Assembly (NCBI GenBank): GCA_030457765.1
Contig: JAKDUK010000010.1
Span: forward strand, 1-54,912
Length of the DNA: 54,912 nucleotides
Direction: 5' to 3'
DNA from: Marinobacter sp.
GTDB lineage: Bacteria; Pseudomonadota; Gammaproteobacteria; Pseudomonadales; Oleiphilaceae
Notes under the pieces: model-generated
What the model saw: only the letters and a program-made list of their open reading frames with translations
Database searches by the model: none
Told to the model about the DNA's origin: nothing
Program-made: the position numbers and the translations under genes
Shown here: positions 36,510 to 44,356 of the stretch, piece by piece
How positions within the stretch are numbered: position 1 is the stretch's first letter
Layout of the letters: the number at the start of each line of letters is the position of its first letter

Positions 36510-39359
36510 ATGCATACCGGTACCCTTATAAACGCACGATCACAGCTGCCAACAACACATATGTTTGCACTGCTTGTGCTGTTGTTTGTCAGCACTTTTG
36601 CCGCGGCCGAGCAAACGCCCCAAAAGAGCCCAAACGACAACAACTTATACCGCTTCATAGAGCTGCATAACGGCTTGCGGGCCATTCTGGTATCCGATAA
36701 AGGCGCAGACAAAGCAGCAGCCTCTATGAACGTAGCCGTTGGCAGCGGGGATGATCCCAAAGATCGAGAGGGCATCTCGCACTTCCTGGAACACATGCTG
36801 TTTCTGGGTACTGACAAATACCCGCAGCCAGGCGAGTATCAGCAATTCATCACAAGTCACGGTGGCAGCCATAACGCTTTTACTGCTTTTCGTAATACCA
36901 ATTACTTCTTTGATATTCAGGCTAACCATCTGGAATCTGCACTGGATCGTTTTGCCCAGCAATTCAGCGCACCGCTGTTCACCGCCGAATTGGTCAACCG
37001 CGAGCGTAACGCCGTTCATTCGGAATTTAGCGCCAAACAGAAGGAGGATGGAAGACGCTTTTATTCTGTTAAAAAGGCTGCAAGCAACCCCGAACATGCT
37101 TTCCACCAGTTTGCTGTCGGTAATCTGACCACGTTGGAGAACACTGGAGAAAACCCTCTTCGTCCCGACCTGATCGAATTCTGGAAGAACCACTATTCAG
37201 CAAATCTGATGACCCTGGCCGTTTATGGCCCCCAACCTCTGGACAAGCTTGAGGCCATGGTGCGGTCACGTTTTAACTCTATAGAAAACCGCAACCTTCA
37301 GCCTAAAACTCACACCGCCAGTTTGCTCCAAGCCAACTCATTACCCGCAAAGGTAACGGTAGAAGCCATCAAAGATGTGCGTAGCCTGTCACTGTCATTC
37401 CCGATTCCGTCACAGCAGAAAAACTACCGCACAAAACCAGCCAGCTATATAGCAAATCTACTCGGCCACGAAGGGCCTGGAAGCCTGTTTGACGTACTCA
37501 AAAAGAACGGGCTTGCGGACAGTCTCTCGGCTGGCATTGGCATGGACACAGGTGATAGCGCCACGTTGGAGATCAGTATTGCCCTCACACCCGAAGGGCT
37601 GAACAAACACGAGGAAATCCTATCGCTGGTATTCCGGTACATCGACCTTATTCGTGAAAACGGCATCAGTCAGCAGCGTTTTGAAGAAATGCAGCGGTTG
37701 GCACAAATCGATTTTCGTTTTCGTGAGCAAGGCGATCCAGTGCATGAAGCCATGCGCCTATCGAGCCAGCTTCAAGACTACCCTGCCGATGACATTCTCA
37801 GCGCGCCCTGGTTAATGGAACGCTACGCGCCAGATCAGTACCGAGCGATTCTCGACAAGTTGACACCAAATAATGTGATGGTTTATGTGCTGGAGCCACA
37901 GCCAAAGCTGAACAACCCAAAACTGAGTCAATGGTATGAAACACCCTGGCAGATGGAGCCATTAGGTGCAGAAACCATTTCAGCTAACGCGCCAGACACT
38001 TTAGTTAAAGCGCTTCGTCTTCCACTACCCAACCCATTTGTGCCGGAAAACCTAAGCATGGTGCCAGGCAAAACCATGACCAAGCCGGAACTGCTACGCG
38101 ACAAAGGCGTGGCTATCTGGTTTGCCCGTGACACCCGCTTCGACACACCAAAAGCCAGTGTATTTTTCAGTTTGCGCACCCCTGCTGCCCGTGTATCTGC
38201 ACGCAGCCACGTGCTAACACAGTTGCTGGTCGACAGCATTAACACAAACCTTAATGCCTGGGCTTATTCTGCACGCCTTGCCGGGCTGGATTACAGCATC
38301 TACCCGCACTTGCGCGGAATCACCGTGCGCGTTAGCGGCTACAACGACAAGCTGCACACTCTGATGAACCGTATTCTCATACAGATTTCAGCGCCGGAGA
38401 TCACAAAGCAACGATTTGGTATCGCACGTCAAAATCTAATAGACAGCCTGCAAAATAAAGCCAAAGACCGGCCGGTTGCACAAACCTCAGAGTTTGTGCA
38501 AACAGCCGTGCTTGAAGACACCTGGAGCACCGAAGATAAGCTTAAAGCGGCCAGAAGCGTCACTCTCGACGAACTCATGTCTTTCACCGAGGCACTGCTC
38601 TCGGAAGTAGACCCGGTATTGTTGGCGCACGGCAATATTACCGAAGCCTACGCACTCAACCTGGCTCAGCAAATTAATGCCATTGTTTTGGGCAAGAGTG
38701 AATTTAAACCAGTTGAGCGCAGCCATGTTCGCAAACTGCCAGCAGATGAAATGCTGGTCTCCCTGAACGTAGAACACCCAGACACCGGGTACACACTTTA
38801 TACACAGGGAAAAAACACAAGCTTTGAAGAGCGGGCCAGATTTCGCCTGCTGGCTCAGATTATAAGCAGCCCATTTTACGAAGAAATCCGAACCACCCGC
38901 CAGCTTGGCTACATTGTGTACGCAACACCGTTTGAAATGCTCGAAACTCCGGCCCTTGGCTTTGTGGTTCAATCTCCTACCGCCAGCGCCGGCGAGATAG
39001 ACCAAGCGGTTCGCGAATTCACAAAAGAATTTGAGAAAACCCTTGGCAACCTGACGGGAAAACGACTGGAACGGGAAAAACAGGCAGTAATCAGCAGCCT
39101 TCTGGAACAGGATCGCCAGCTGGGAGAGATTTCAGGGCGCTACTGGCAAGAAATTGACCGGGGTTCTGACAGTTTCGACTCCCGCGAGAAACTCGCCAAA
39201 GCGGTCGAAGCTGTCAGCCTTGAGGAACTGAAAAATACCTTCACGGACGCGGTATTAAACAGAGACCAAGCGCTGCGAGCAGCAACCGGCCCAAAGGGAA
39301 TAAGCCCCAATGCAGCCCGCGACATTATATTAAAGCAACCGCCAGTAACCGCTAAGTAA
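36510..39359 (+). CDS. M16 family zinc metalloprotease (pitrilysin/insulinase type)
   Basis: The 949-residue protein has an N-terminal hydrophobic signal sequence (FALLVLLFVSTFAAAEQ), so it is exported. It has the inverted zinc motif H91-F-L-E94-H95 (SHFLEHMLFLGT) and the distal glutamate in NRERNAVHSEF. Length and the four-domain layout match protease III (PtrA), a periplasmic endopeptidase for small proteins and peptides. Later domains include TRQLGYIVYATPFEM, the conserved R-x-x-x-Q-L-G-Y region. The 3' end overlaps the convergent glycosyltransferase gene by 8 bp. Confidence 0.92.
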   Translation: MHTGTLINARSQLPTTHMFALLVLLFVSTFAAAEQTPQKSPNDNNLYRFIELHNGLRAILVSDKGADKAAASMNVAVGSGDDPKDREGISHFLEHMLFLGTDKYPQPGEYQQFITSHGGSHNAFTAFRNTNYFFDIQANHLESALDRFAQQFSAPLFTAELVNRERNAVHSEFSAKQKEDGRRFYSVKKAASNPEHAFHQFAVGNLTTLENTGENPLRPDLIEFWKNHYSANLMTLAVYGPQPLDKLEAMVRSRFNSIENRNLQPKTHTASLLQANSLPAKVTVEAIKDVRSLSLSFPIPSQQKNYRTKPASYIANLLGHEGPGSLFDVLKKNGLADSLSAGIGMDTGDSATLEISIALTPEGLNKHEEILSLVFRYIDLIRENGISQQRFEEMQRLAQIDFRFREQGDPVHEAMRLSSQLQDYPADDILSAPWLMERYAPDQYRAILDKLTPNNVMVYVLEPQPKLNNPKLSQWYETPWQMEPLGAETISANAPDTLVKALRLPLPNPFVPENLSMVPGKTMTKPELLRDKGVAIWFARDTRFDTPKASVFFSLRTPAARVSARSHVLTQLLVDSINTNLNAWAYSARLAGLDYSIYPHLRGITVRVSGYNDKLHTLMNRILIQISAPEITKQRFGIARQNLIDSLQNKAKDRPVAQTSEFVQTAVLEDTWSTEDKLKAARSVTLDELMSFTEALLSEVDPVLLAHGNITEAYALNLAQQINAIVLGKSEFKPVERSHVRKLPADEMLVSLNVEHPDTGYTLYTQGKNTSFEERARFRLLAQIISSPFYEEIRTTRQLGYIVYATPFEMLETPALGFVVQSPTASAGEIDQAVREFTKEFEKTLGNLTGKRLEREKQAVISSLLEQDRQLGEISGRYWQEIDRGSDSFDSREKLAKAVEAVSLEELKNTFTDAVLNRDQALRAATGPKGISPNAARDIILKQPPVTAK

Positions 39360-39990
39360 GCTGAAACCGCGCCCAATCTTCGGGCTCATCCACATCCCAA
39401 CGGGGCTCCAGCAAACCAACACTGAGCCCCATTTTTTTCAACCGTGCACAGGTTTGTTCAAGCACAACGTCCGTGCCCCACTCAATACCATCCAGCATGT
39501 TCGGAACCACCCGGCGCACGCCGATCAGCACATAGCCACCGTCATCTGATGGCCCCAAAACCACATCGTACGCCTGCAAACTGGCCATCGCCTGGTGCAC
39601 GTACGCTGGCTCAACCGACGGGCAGTCGCTGCCCACGATAAGAGCCACAGCATGTGATTCAAGGCCAGTACCAAGCGCATCCAGCATCCGATCGCCTAAA
39701 TTAGCCCCCCTCTGTACCTGCTGCTCCAAGCCTCGCCGCTCAATCATACGAACAATACCCTGCGCATCCGCCGGCACAGACTCTACCACCCTATCCCACC
39801 AGAACTGCACGGCAAGGCCTGAGCCACACAAGTTATCCAGCACAGCCAGCGTTAGGGTTAAGTGCGCATTCAGTGCGCCAGCAACTCCCAGTGCTGGAAT
39901 AAGGCGGGTTTTCACACGGCCAGCCTCAGGCCATTTGGCAAATTGCATTAGCAGTGCGTTGGAGAGTTCAGTTGGTGCCATTACGTACAT
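39352..39990 (-). CDS. Glycosyltransferase-like protein, arsenosugar type (TIGR04282, DUF2064)
   Basis: A roughly 212-residue nucleotide-sugar-transferase-fold protein with the start LLMQFAKWPEAGRVKTRLIPALG, the GDRMLDALG and VALIVGSDCPSVEPAYVHQA blocks and LGPSDDGGYVLIG, all typical of TIGR04282. This family often neighbours TIGR04283, as here, and has been associated with arsenosugar biosynthesis; no ArsM or ArsS gene is in the window. I place the start at ATG 39990 (or 39981), inside the end of the upstream glycosyltransferase gene; the longer open frame is not supported. It is likely co-translated with its partner. Confidence 0.85.
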   Translation of the reverse strand: MYVMAPTELSNALLMQFAKWPEAGRVKTRLIPALGVAGALNAHLTLTLAVLDNLCGSGLAVQFWWDRVVESVPADAQGIVRMIERRGLEQQVQRGANLGDRMLDALGTGLESHAVALIVGSDCPSVEPAYVHQAMASLQAYDVVLGPSDDGGYVLIGVRRVVPNMLDGIEWGTDVVLEQTCARLKKMGLSVGLLEPRWDVDEPEDWARFQLT

Positions 39991-40675
39991 CCGAACGATA
40001 GGAATGAACAAGCGTTTGTGGTGATTCGCCGCGCCAGTACCGCCAGCGCAAACGCCACATGAGAAAAATCGTGCGCCAAACACCCCGCTGCTCCCATAGC
40101 CGGCTATCTGTAATCACGGGTTCCGAAATGCAATAAGGGCGGGAAACCAAACGGAGTCGACGCGAAAATTCAATGTCTTCCATAATCGGCAGTTTTTCAA
40201 ACCCGCGCAGAGCTTCAAAAACCTCCCTGCGCACAAACAAAGCCTGATCACCTGTACAAATGCCCGTCAATCGCGACCGCTGGTTCATAAACCAGGCAAT
40301 CACCCGGAACATCGCGCCCCGCCCGCTCAGGCGCACATCAAATCGACCCCAGGCTTTGTCGCCTTGAACAAATTTACCGAGGTGGTTCAATGTATTTGAA
40401 GGAAGGCAGGTATCGGCATGCAAAAACAGCAGAACACTGCCGTTCGCCACAGATGCGCCGGTATTCATTTGAGCTGCCCTGCCCTTTTCTGCCTGAACCA
40501 CTGCATCCGCATGCGGGCCCGCCAGCCGGGCTGTTCCATCGGTGCTGCCGGCATCCACAACAATAAGCTCGTGCCCCGCAGCTCGCAGCGGTTGCAGCGC
40601 TTCAAGTGTTTCCACAACGCCCGCGGCCTCCATCCAGACAGGCATAACGATGCTTAATGAAAAAGGATCAGGCAA
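39968..40675 (-). CDS. Family 2 glycosyltransferase, arsenosugar type (TIGR04283)
   Basis: A 235-residue GT2 protein with the nucleotide-sugar motif SIVMPVWMEAAGVVETLEAL, the VVDAGSTDGTA block, DXD-like HADTCLP and the acceptor-side segments GDQALFVRREVFEALRGF and MEDIEFSRRL. It is cytoplasmic with a possible membrane-associated region near WRTIFLMWRLRWRYW. It overlaps the TIGR04282 gene by about 20 bp. The substrate is unknown; the arsenosugar link is by family naming only. Confidence 0.86.
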   Translation of the reverse strand: MPDPFSLSIVMPVWMEAAGVVETLEALQPLRAAGHELIVVDAGSTDGTARLAGPHADAVVQAEKGRAAQMNTGASVANGSVLLFLHADTCLPSNTLNHLGKFVQGDKAWGRFDVRLSGRGAMFRVIAWFMNQRSRLTGICTGDQALFVRREVFEALRGFEKLPIMEDIEFSRRLRLVSRPYCISEPVITDSRLWEQRGVWRTIFLMWRLRWRYWRGESPQTLVHSYRSDVRNGTN

Positions 40676-40761
40676 AGCACACTCCCAGCCAAGCAGAAAA
40701 CACGGTAATACCTTGAGCCATACGCCTCAGGCCGTTATCATACCCGCCTTCTGAAAGAAGC

Positions 40762-40838
40762 GCCTCCGTAGCTCATCTGGATAGAGCGTCCCCCTCCTAA
40801 GGGGAAGGTAGCAGGTTCGAGTCCTGCCGGGGGTACCA
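40762..40838 (+). tRNA. tRNA-Arg (anticodon CCT)
   Basis: A 77-nt cloverleaf can be folded by hand: acceptor GCCTCCG/CGGGGGT (with G-U pairs at 1-72 and 4-69), D arm GCTC/GAGC, anticodon stem TCCCC/GGGGA with loop CTCCTAA (anticodon CCT), T arm GCAGG-TTCGAGT-CCTGC, discriminator A and encoded CCA. It reads AGG codons. No integrase or attachment-site duplication is visible beside it. Confidence 0.95.
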
Positions 40839-41009
40839 GTTGCCCTTCCGAGTTGCCCCACTGACCCATTTAACCATCGATTTTTTAAAAGCACGTCACC
40901 AGCTCAACACACCATTGCCAGGCCACAATTCCGCCCTAATATCATGGCCCGGATGGAGCGTTTACAGGCCAGGTCGGCTTACCAGAAGGCATTCGTTAAA
41001 ATAGGCCTG

Positions 41010-41030
41010 TATAATTTTGCCTGATCAGGC
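41010..41030 (+). promoter_or_regulatory. TATAAT box followed by a 12-bp palindrome
   Basis: TATAAT at 41010-41015 is followed 3 bp later by the perfect palindrome GCCTGATCAGGC (41019-41030), at the expected start of transcription, about 100 bp upstream of the small membrane protein gene. No good -35 is seen. It resembles a repressor-controlled promoter, but the evidence is only positional. Confidence 0.3.
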
Positions 41031-41125
41031 TTCGAAGGGCCTAGCGCGATGGAACAATTCACGTTGACGGATAGTCCCGTAGAATGCCTGAATAGAAAGA
41101 ACATCACTGTTCGGAGGACACGGAC

Positions 41126-41299
41126 ATGAAGTGGATCATAGTTATTATTGTGGTCGCTATTTTCGCCTTTTGGCTCTATCGGGGCCGCCGTAAGAATCGC
41201 GTTGAAGATCCTGAAATAAAGATCGTCGAGAAAAAAGATTACTACCTTACACCGGACGACAACTCTTCCGATGACAATAACCCGCGGCGTGAAAACTGA
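41126..41299 (+). CDS. Small single-span membrane protein upstream of the YihY gene
   Basis: A 57-residue protein I do not recognise. It starts with a membrane segment (MKWIIVIIVVAIFAFWLY), followed by a basic stop-transfer stretch (RGRRKNR) and a charged cytoplasmic tail rich in Asp and Asn. A strong ribosome site (GGAGGA, 7 nt before ATG) supports it. Its last 29 bp overlap the start of the YihY/BrkB gene in another frame, which suggests translational coupling and perhaps a joint role at the inner membrane. Confidence 0.7.
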   Translation: MKWIIVIIVVAIFAFWLYRGRRKNRVEDPEIKIVEKKDYYLTPDDNSSDDNNPRREN

Positions 41300-42125
41300 A
41301 AAGTTAGAGCTGCCCCGGCAATTGCTGCGCTTTGCGTATCGGGTTTTGCGCAATTTTCTGCGCAATCATGGTGTATTACTGGCGGGCGGGGTTGGCTATA
41401 ACGTACTGGTGTCAGCGGTGCCATTGCTTGCCTTGCTGGCAGTCTTGCTTACCCACGTGGTGAACGAAGACCAGTTGCTGAACGTTATGGCTGTGCAAGC
41501 ACAACATTTTGCTCCGGCCCACGCCGACCTGCTACTGGATGCGGTTCGGGCTTTTATGGAATCTCGGGACATCATCGGCATTGTTGGCCTGCCGATATTA
41601 TTGTTCTTCAGTTCGTTCGCCTTCCGTATGCTGGAAGACTCCATTGCTATCATTTTCCATCGACCAGACAACCCCCATCGCAGCTTCTGGGTATCCGCCG
41701 CACTGCCCTATGCTTTTATCCTGATACTGGGTGCAGGCCTGCTGGCGCTGACTCTGCTTTTCAGCCTAATGAATGCACTGTACGAATCCCCGGGGCTGAT
41801 TCTGTACCTGATAAGTTTCATGGGTGTTTTTGTTCTGTTCAGTGCTATCTACAAGGTTTTGCCCATTGTGCGCATCTCTCGGCGGCGGGCTGTGGTAGGC
41901 GGCTTGGTGGCCGCTATCCTCTGGGAAGCTACCCGTTTGCTATTGATCTACTACTTTCTCAATATATCGTTCGTTAATGTCATATACGGCTCTCTGGCCA
42001 CCATTATTGTGATACTGATCAGTCTGGAAATCGCTTCCATTATCCTGTTGCTCGGGGCGCAGATAATCGCGGAGCTGGAACGAAGCGAACGATTGGGCCT
42101 GCCTTGGCATGTCGCCCCAAGCTAA
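41271..42125 (+). CDS. YihY/BrkB family inner membrane protein
   Basis: A 284-residue polytopic membrane protein with about six hydrophobic segments and the family features GGVGYNVLVSAVPLLALLAVLL near the start and the ATIIVILISLEIASIILLLGAQI segment near the end. Members were once called RNase BN, but that was a misassignment; the function remains unclear and they may be transporters or export factors. The ATG at 41271 lies inside the preceding small membrane protein gene. It converges with the CDF gene after a 22-bp gap. Confidence 0.88.
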   Translation: MTITRGVKTEKLELPRQLLRFAYRVLRNFLRNHGVLLAGGVGYNVLVSAVPLLALLAVLLTHVVNEDQLLNVMAVQAQHFAPAHADLLLDAVRAFMESRDIIGIVGLPILLFFSSFAFRMLEDSIAIIFHRPDNPHRSFWVSAALPYAFILILGAGLLALTLLFSLMNALYESPGLILYLISFMGVFVLFSAIYKVLPIVRISRRRAVVGGLVAAILWEATRLLLIYYFLNISFVNVIYGSLATIIVILISLEIASIILLLGAQIIAELERSERLGLPWHVAPS

Positions 42126-42147
42126 AGCTGACAGGATGGGCTCACCC

Positions 42148-42870
42148 TTACCGCAGTGCTCCGGATTCACTGGCACAGGTGCTTTGTGACGACGAGCAAC
42201 AGCTGTCTCCAGTAGTGTCGCCCTCATCCTCGCCCGATTCTTTGGCAGTTTCAGCACCACCGGCACGCCATTCCTCTATAGCTTCACGGATGACCTGCCA
42301 GGCGGAGTGCAGGAAAAGTGCCGCAATGGCAAGGCCTACAATGATATCGGGCCACAGTGTATTAGTAAGCGCAACCAGTCCGGCCGCAATGATTACACTG
42401 CTGTTAGCAATCAGATCGTTCCGGGAACACAGCCAGGTGGAACGCATATTGAGATCGTCTGCGCGATGGCGATAGAGCAACGCGAAACAAATGCCGTTGG
42501 CAACCAGAGCAAGGGCGCCAACAACACCCATCCATTCGGCCGCGGGTACTTCCTGTATCACCAGCTTACGGATGGCATCTGCTATAACAACAACACCGAA
42601 CAATAGCATAAAGCCGCCTTTGAAGATGGCTGCTCCAGCCCGCGCACGACGGCTCCTGTCCAATACGAAGAGAGTCAACGCATAAACGGAGGCGTCGCCA
42701 AACATATCCAGCGAATCGCCCAGTAGCGCGGTAGAACTTGCGATCCAGCCGGCGCTGAATTCCACAACAAACATCACCGCATTGATGACAAGCGCAATGT
42801 AAAGCACCCGGCTTTGACTGGCCCTCAGTTGTGACAGTTCACCGGCCTTGTTTTCACAGCAGCTGTCCAC
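42148..42870 (-). CDS. Cation diffusion facilitator-like transporter with cysteine-rich ends
   Basis: A 240-residue protein with the membrane domain of the CDF family: about six segments, with the metal-site motif SLDMFGDASVYAL on segment 2 and SRNDLIANSSVI on segment 5 replacing the usual HXXXD pairs. The usual C-terminal ferredoxin-like cytoplasmic domain is missing. Both ends carry clustered cysteines (MDSCCE at the start, DSCCSSSQSTC near the end), which may bind metal. It probably exports a divalent or soft metal ion; the substrate is unknown. It resembles short CDF-like proteins seen in many marine gammaproteobacteria. Confidence 0.8.
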   Translation of the reverse strand: MDSCCENKAGELSQLRASQSRVLYIALVINAVMFVVEFSAGWIASSTALLGDSLDMFGDASVYALTLFVLDRSRRARAGAAIFKGGFMLLFGVVVIADAIRKLVIQEVPAAEWMGVVGALALVANGICFALLYRHRADDLNMRSTWLCSRNDLIANSSVIIAAGLVALTNTLWPDIIVGLAIAALFLHSAWQVIREAIEEWRAGGAETAKESGEDEGDTTGDSCCSSSQSTCASESGALR

Positions 42871-43123
42871 AAAAACCCCTCCTGAATTTGCAATATAGCG
42901 ACATAATAAGGGTTGTAGTGACCAAAGGGCCAGTGGCGTGGGGCGAGAAAAGCTAAACGGCAGGCAGGCTGGTTGATGATGCGGGCATCAAGCCTGAGAT
43001 CATCCGTTAATTTGTATAAATTGGAGCGCGGCAACAAACCAATGGTTTTTTTTCTACTCGCTGACATAATCCGCAAACATGCCAGCGCAACACTGACATG
43101 CTTGCACTAACCTATTAAACGGC

Positions 43124-43963
43124 TCAGGAACCGCGACGTAATTGCTTCGCGGCCACCCCAAGCAATCCCATCAACAGCAATGGCAGTGATGCCGGCACTG
43201 GAACTTCCGCGGCAGTCTCGAAATCAAATACTTTCGCATAATTCCCTGCACTGACACTGACATTGTCAACGTAACCAATCTGATCAGGCGTATACGTGCC
43301 CAAACCTAGGCTGATACCAAATAGATTGGCGCCGCCAAAATCGGAATCCAGTGTGGTGAACCAATCCTGCAGAGTCCGCAATGGCGGTCCGCCTGCACTG
43401 TTTGTCGAGCCAAACCCACCGGTGCTCCACAAAAGCCCGCTGGAAAGGTCGACAGAATAGTCAATCCAGTCACCAGCCGGCACAGGAGAGCTAGAGCTCT
43501 CAGAGCCAGGCTGATTCCAATAAGGCTCAAAAACCAACTCCATATACCCATCGGTGCTTTGTATAGGCGATGGATTATAAAACTGCATTTTAAACGACGG
43601 CGCTGGTTCGGCCGCGCCTGTAGCGCCTTTATACATCGAATAACTGAACGAAAGATTGGAATTGAAAATATCGTTTACTGTACCAAAACCACCGTTTGGA
43701 AGGAGCTGAATTTCGGCGCGTGAAGCATTCGTTGGCCCGGTTTGAAGCTTTACTGCACCGGTTTGCAGTGGCGCATTGTTCTCAAGATTACCGCCCAGCC
43801 CAGTCAAATCCACAATATCTGCGGTTCCATCGGCTTGAATCAAACTGGTTTTCCACGGTTGATTACCCAGATCTGTTACAGGTACTGCCAATGCTGCAGC
43901 GGGCATCGCGAATAGAAAGGTTGTTACGAGAACTATATCTGTTTTTTTTGTTGCGTTTGCCAT
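43124..43963 (-). CDS. Exported PEP-CTERM/VPLPA-type sorting-signal protein
   Basis: A 279-residue exported protein. The N-terminal signal peptide (VLVTTFLFAMPAAALA) starts at ATG 43963, which has a GGAGAAT site; the open frame continues 21 codons upstream without support. The C-terminus has the tripartite sorting signal: VPVPASLP motif, hydrophobic segment LLLMGLLGVAA and a basic end (KQLRRGS). This is the type processed by exosortase, linking it to the cell surface or matrix. The middle (about 25-250) is Gly, Ser, Asn and aromatic-rich and looks like a beta-sandwich, but I do not recognise a domain. No exosortase gene is in the window. Confidence 0.82.
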   Translation of the reverse strand: MANATKKTDIVLVTTFLFAMPAAALAVPVTDLGNQPWKTSLIQADGTADIVDLTGLGGNLENNAPLQTGAVKLQTGPTNASRAEIQLLPNGGFGTVNDIFNSNLSFSYSMYKGATGAAEPAPSFKMQFYNPSPIQSTDGYMELVFEPYWNQPGSESSSSPVPAGDWIDYSVDLSSGLLWSTGGFGSTNSAGGPPLRTLQDWFTTLDSDFGGANLFGISLGLGTYTPDQIGYVDNVSVSAGNYAKVFDFETAAEVPVPASLPLLLMGLLGVAAKQLRRGS

Positions 43964-44021
43964 AACAATTCTCCAAATTTTTTGTGCCAGCCACGCAAGC
44001 AGTAGCTGGAAAGATTTTTCT

Positions 44022-44037
44022 AGCAAACATTGCGCCG
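44022..44037 (-). promoter_or_regulatory. Sigma-54-like promoter of the PEP-CTERM gene
   Basis: Read on the minus strand, CGGCGCAATGTTTGCT matches the sigma-54 consensus TGGCACG-N4-TTGCW: GG and GC elements are at the required spacing and TTGCT is intact, with three mismatches in the -24 half. Transcription would start near 44011, about 48 nt before the ATG. An IHF-like sequence occurs upstream at 44056-44068. Sigma-54 control of PEP-CTERM genes through PrsK/PrsR is known in other bacteria. The rest of the gap up to the MFS gene (44069-44356) shows nothing I can name. Confidence 0.5.
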
Positions 44038-44356
44038 ATCATTTTAAAGCCTTAAATTCAAAACGTTATACGCTATCCCCATGAACACTTCTGTTAAATA
44101 TGTAAATTTTTTCGACACTCAATGCTGAACTGAGACGACGTATTGCCGTGATTCAATGCTTCCTGACGCTGCCCCCCCGGGCCAGCGCTTCAGCGTGACT
44201 GATTAGCTCGTACGCAACGCTATGGACTATACTTCGGCCGAAAAGCATGGCTAGTTGCCCGCCAACACATTAAGAAAACAAGGTGTGTCCCACGTAATCC
44301 CACCCAGCAACTCACTTCACTAATGATCGACTCATCGAGTAACACAATGGTTTTGA

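Noticed and set aside
40762..40838. tRNA-Arg as an integration site for a mobile element
   Set aside because: No integrase, transposase or repeated 3' tRNA end is visible in the flanking kilobases, and the neighbours are household genes.
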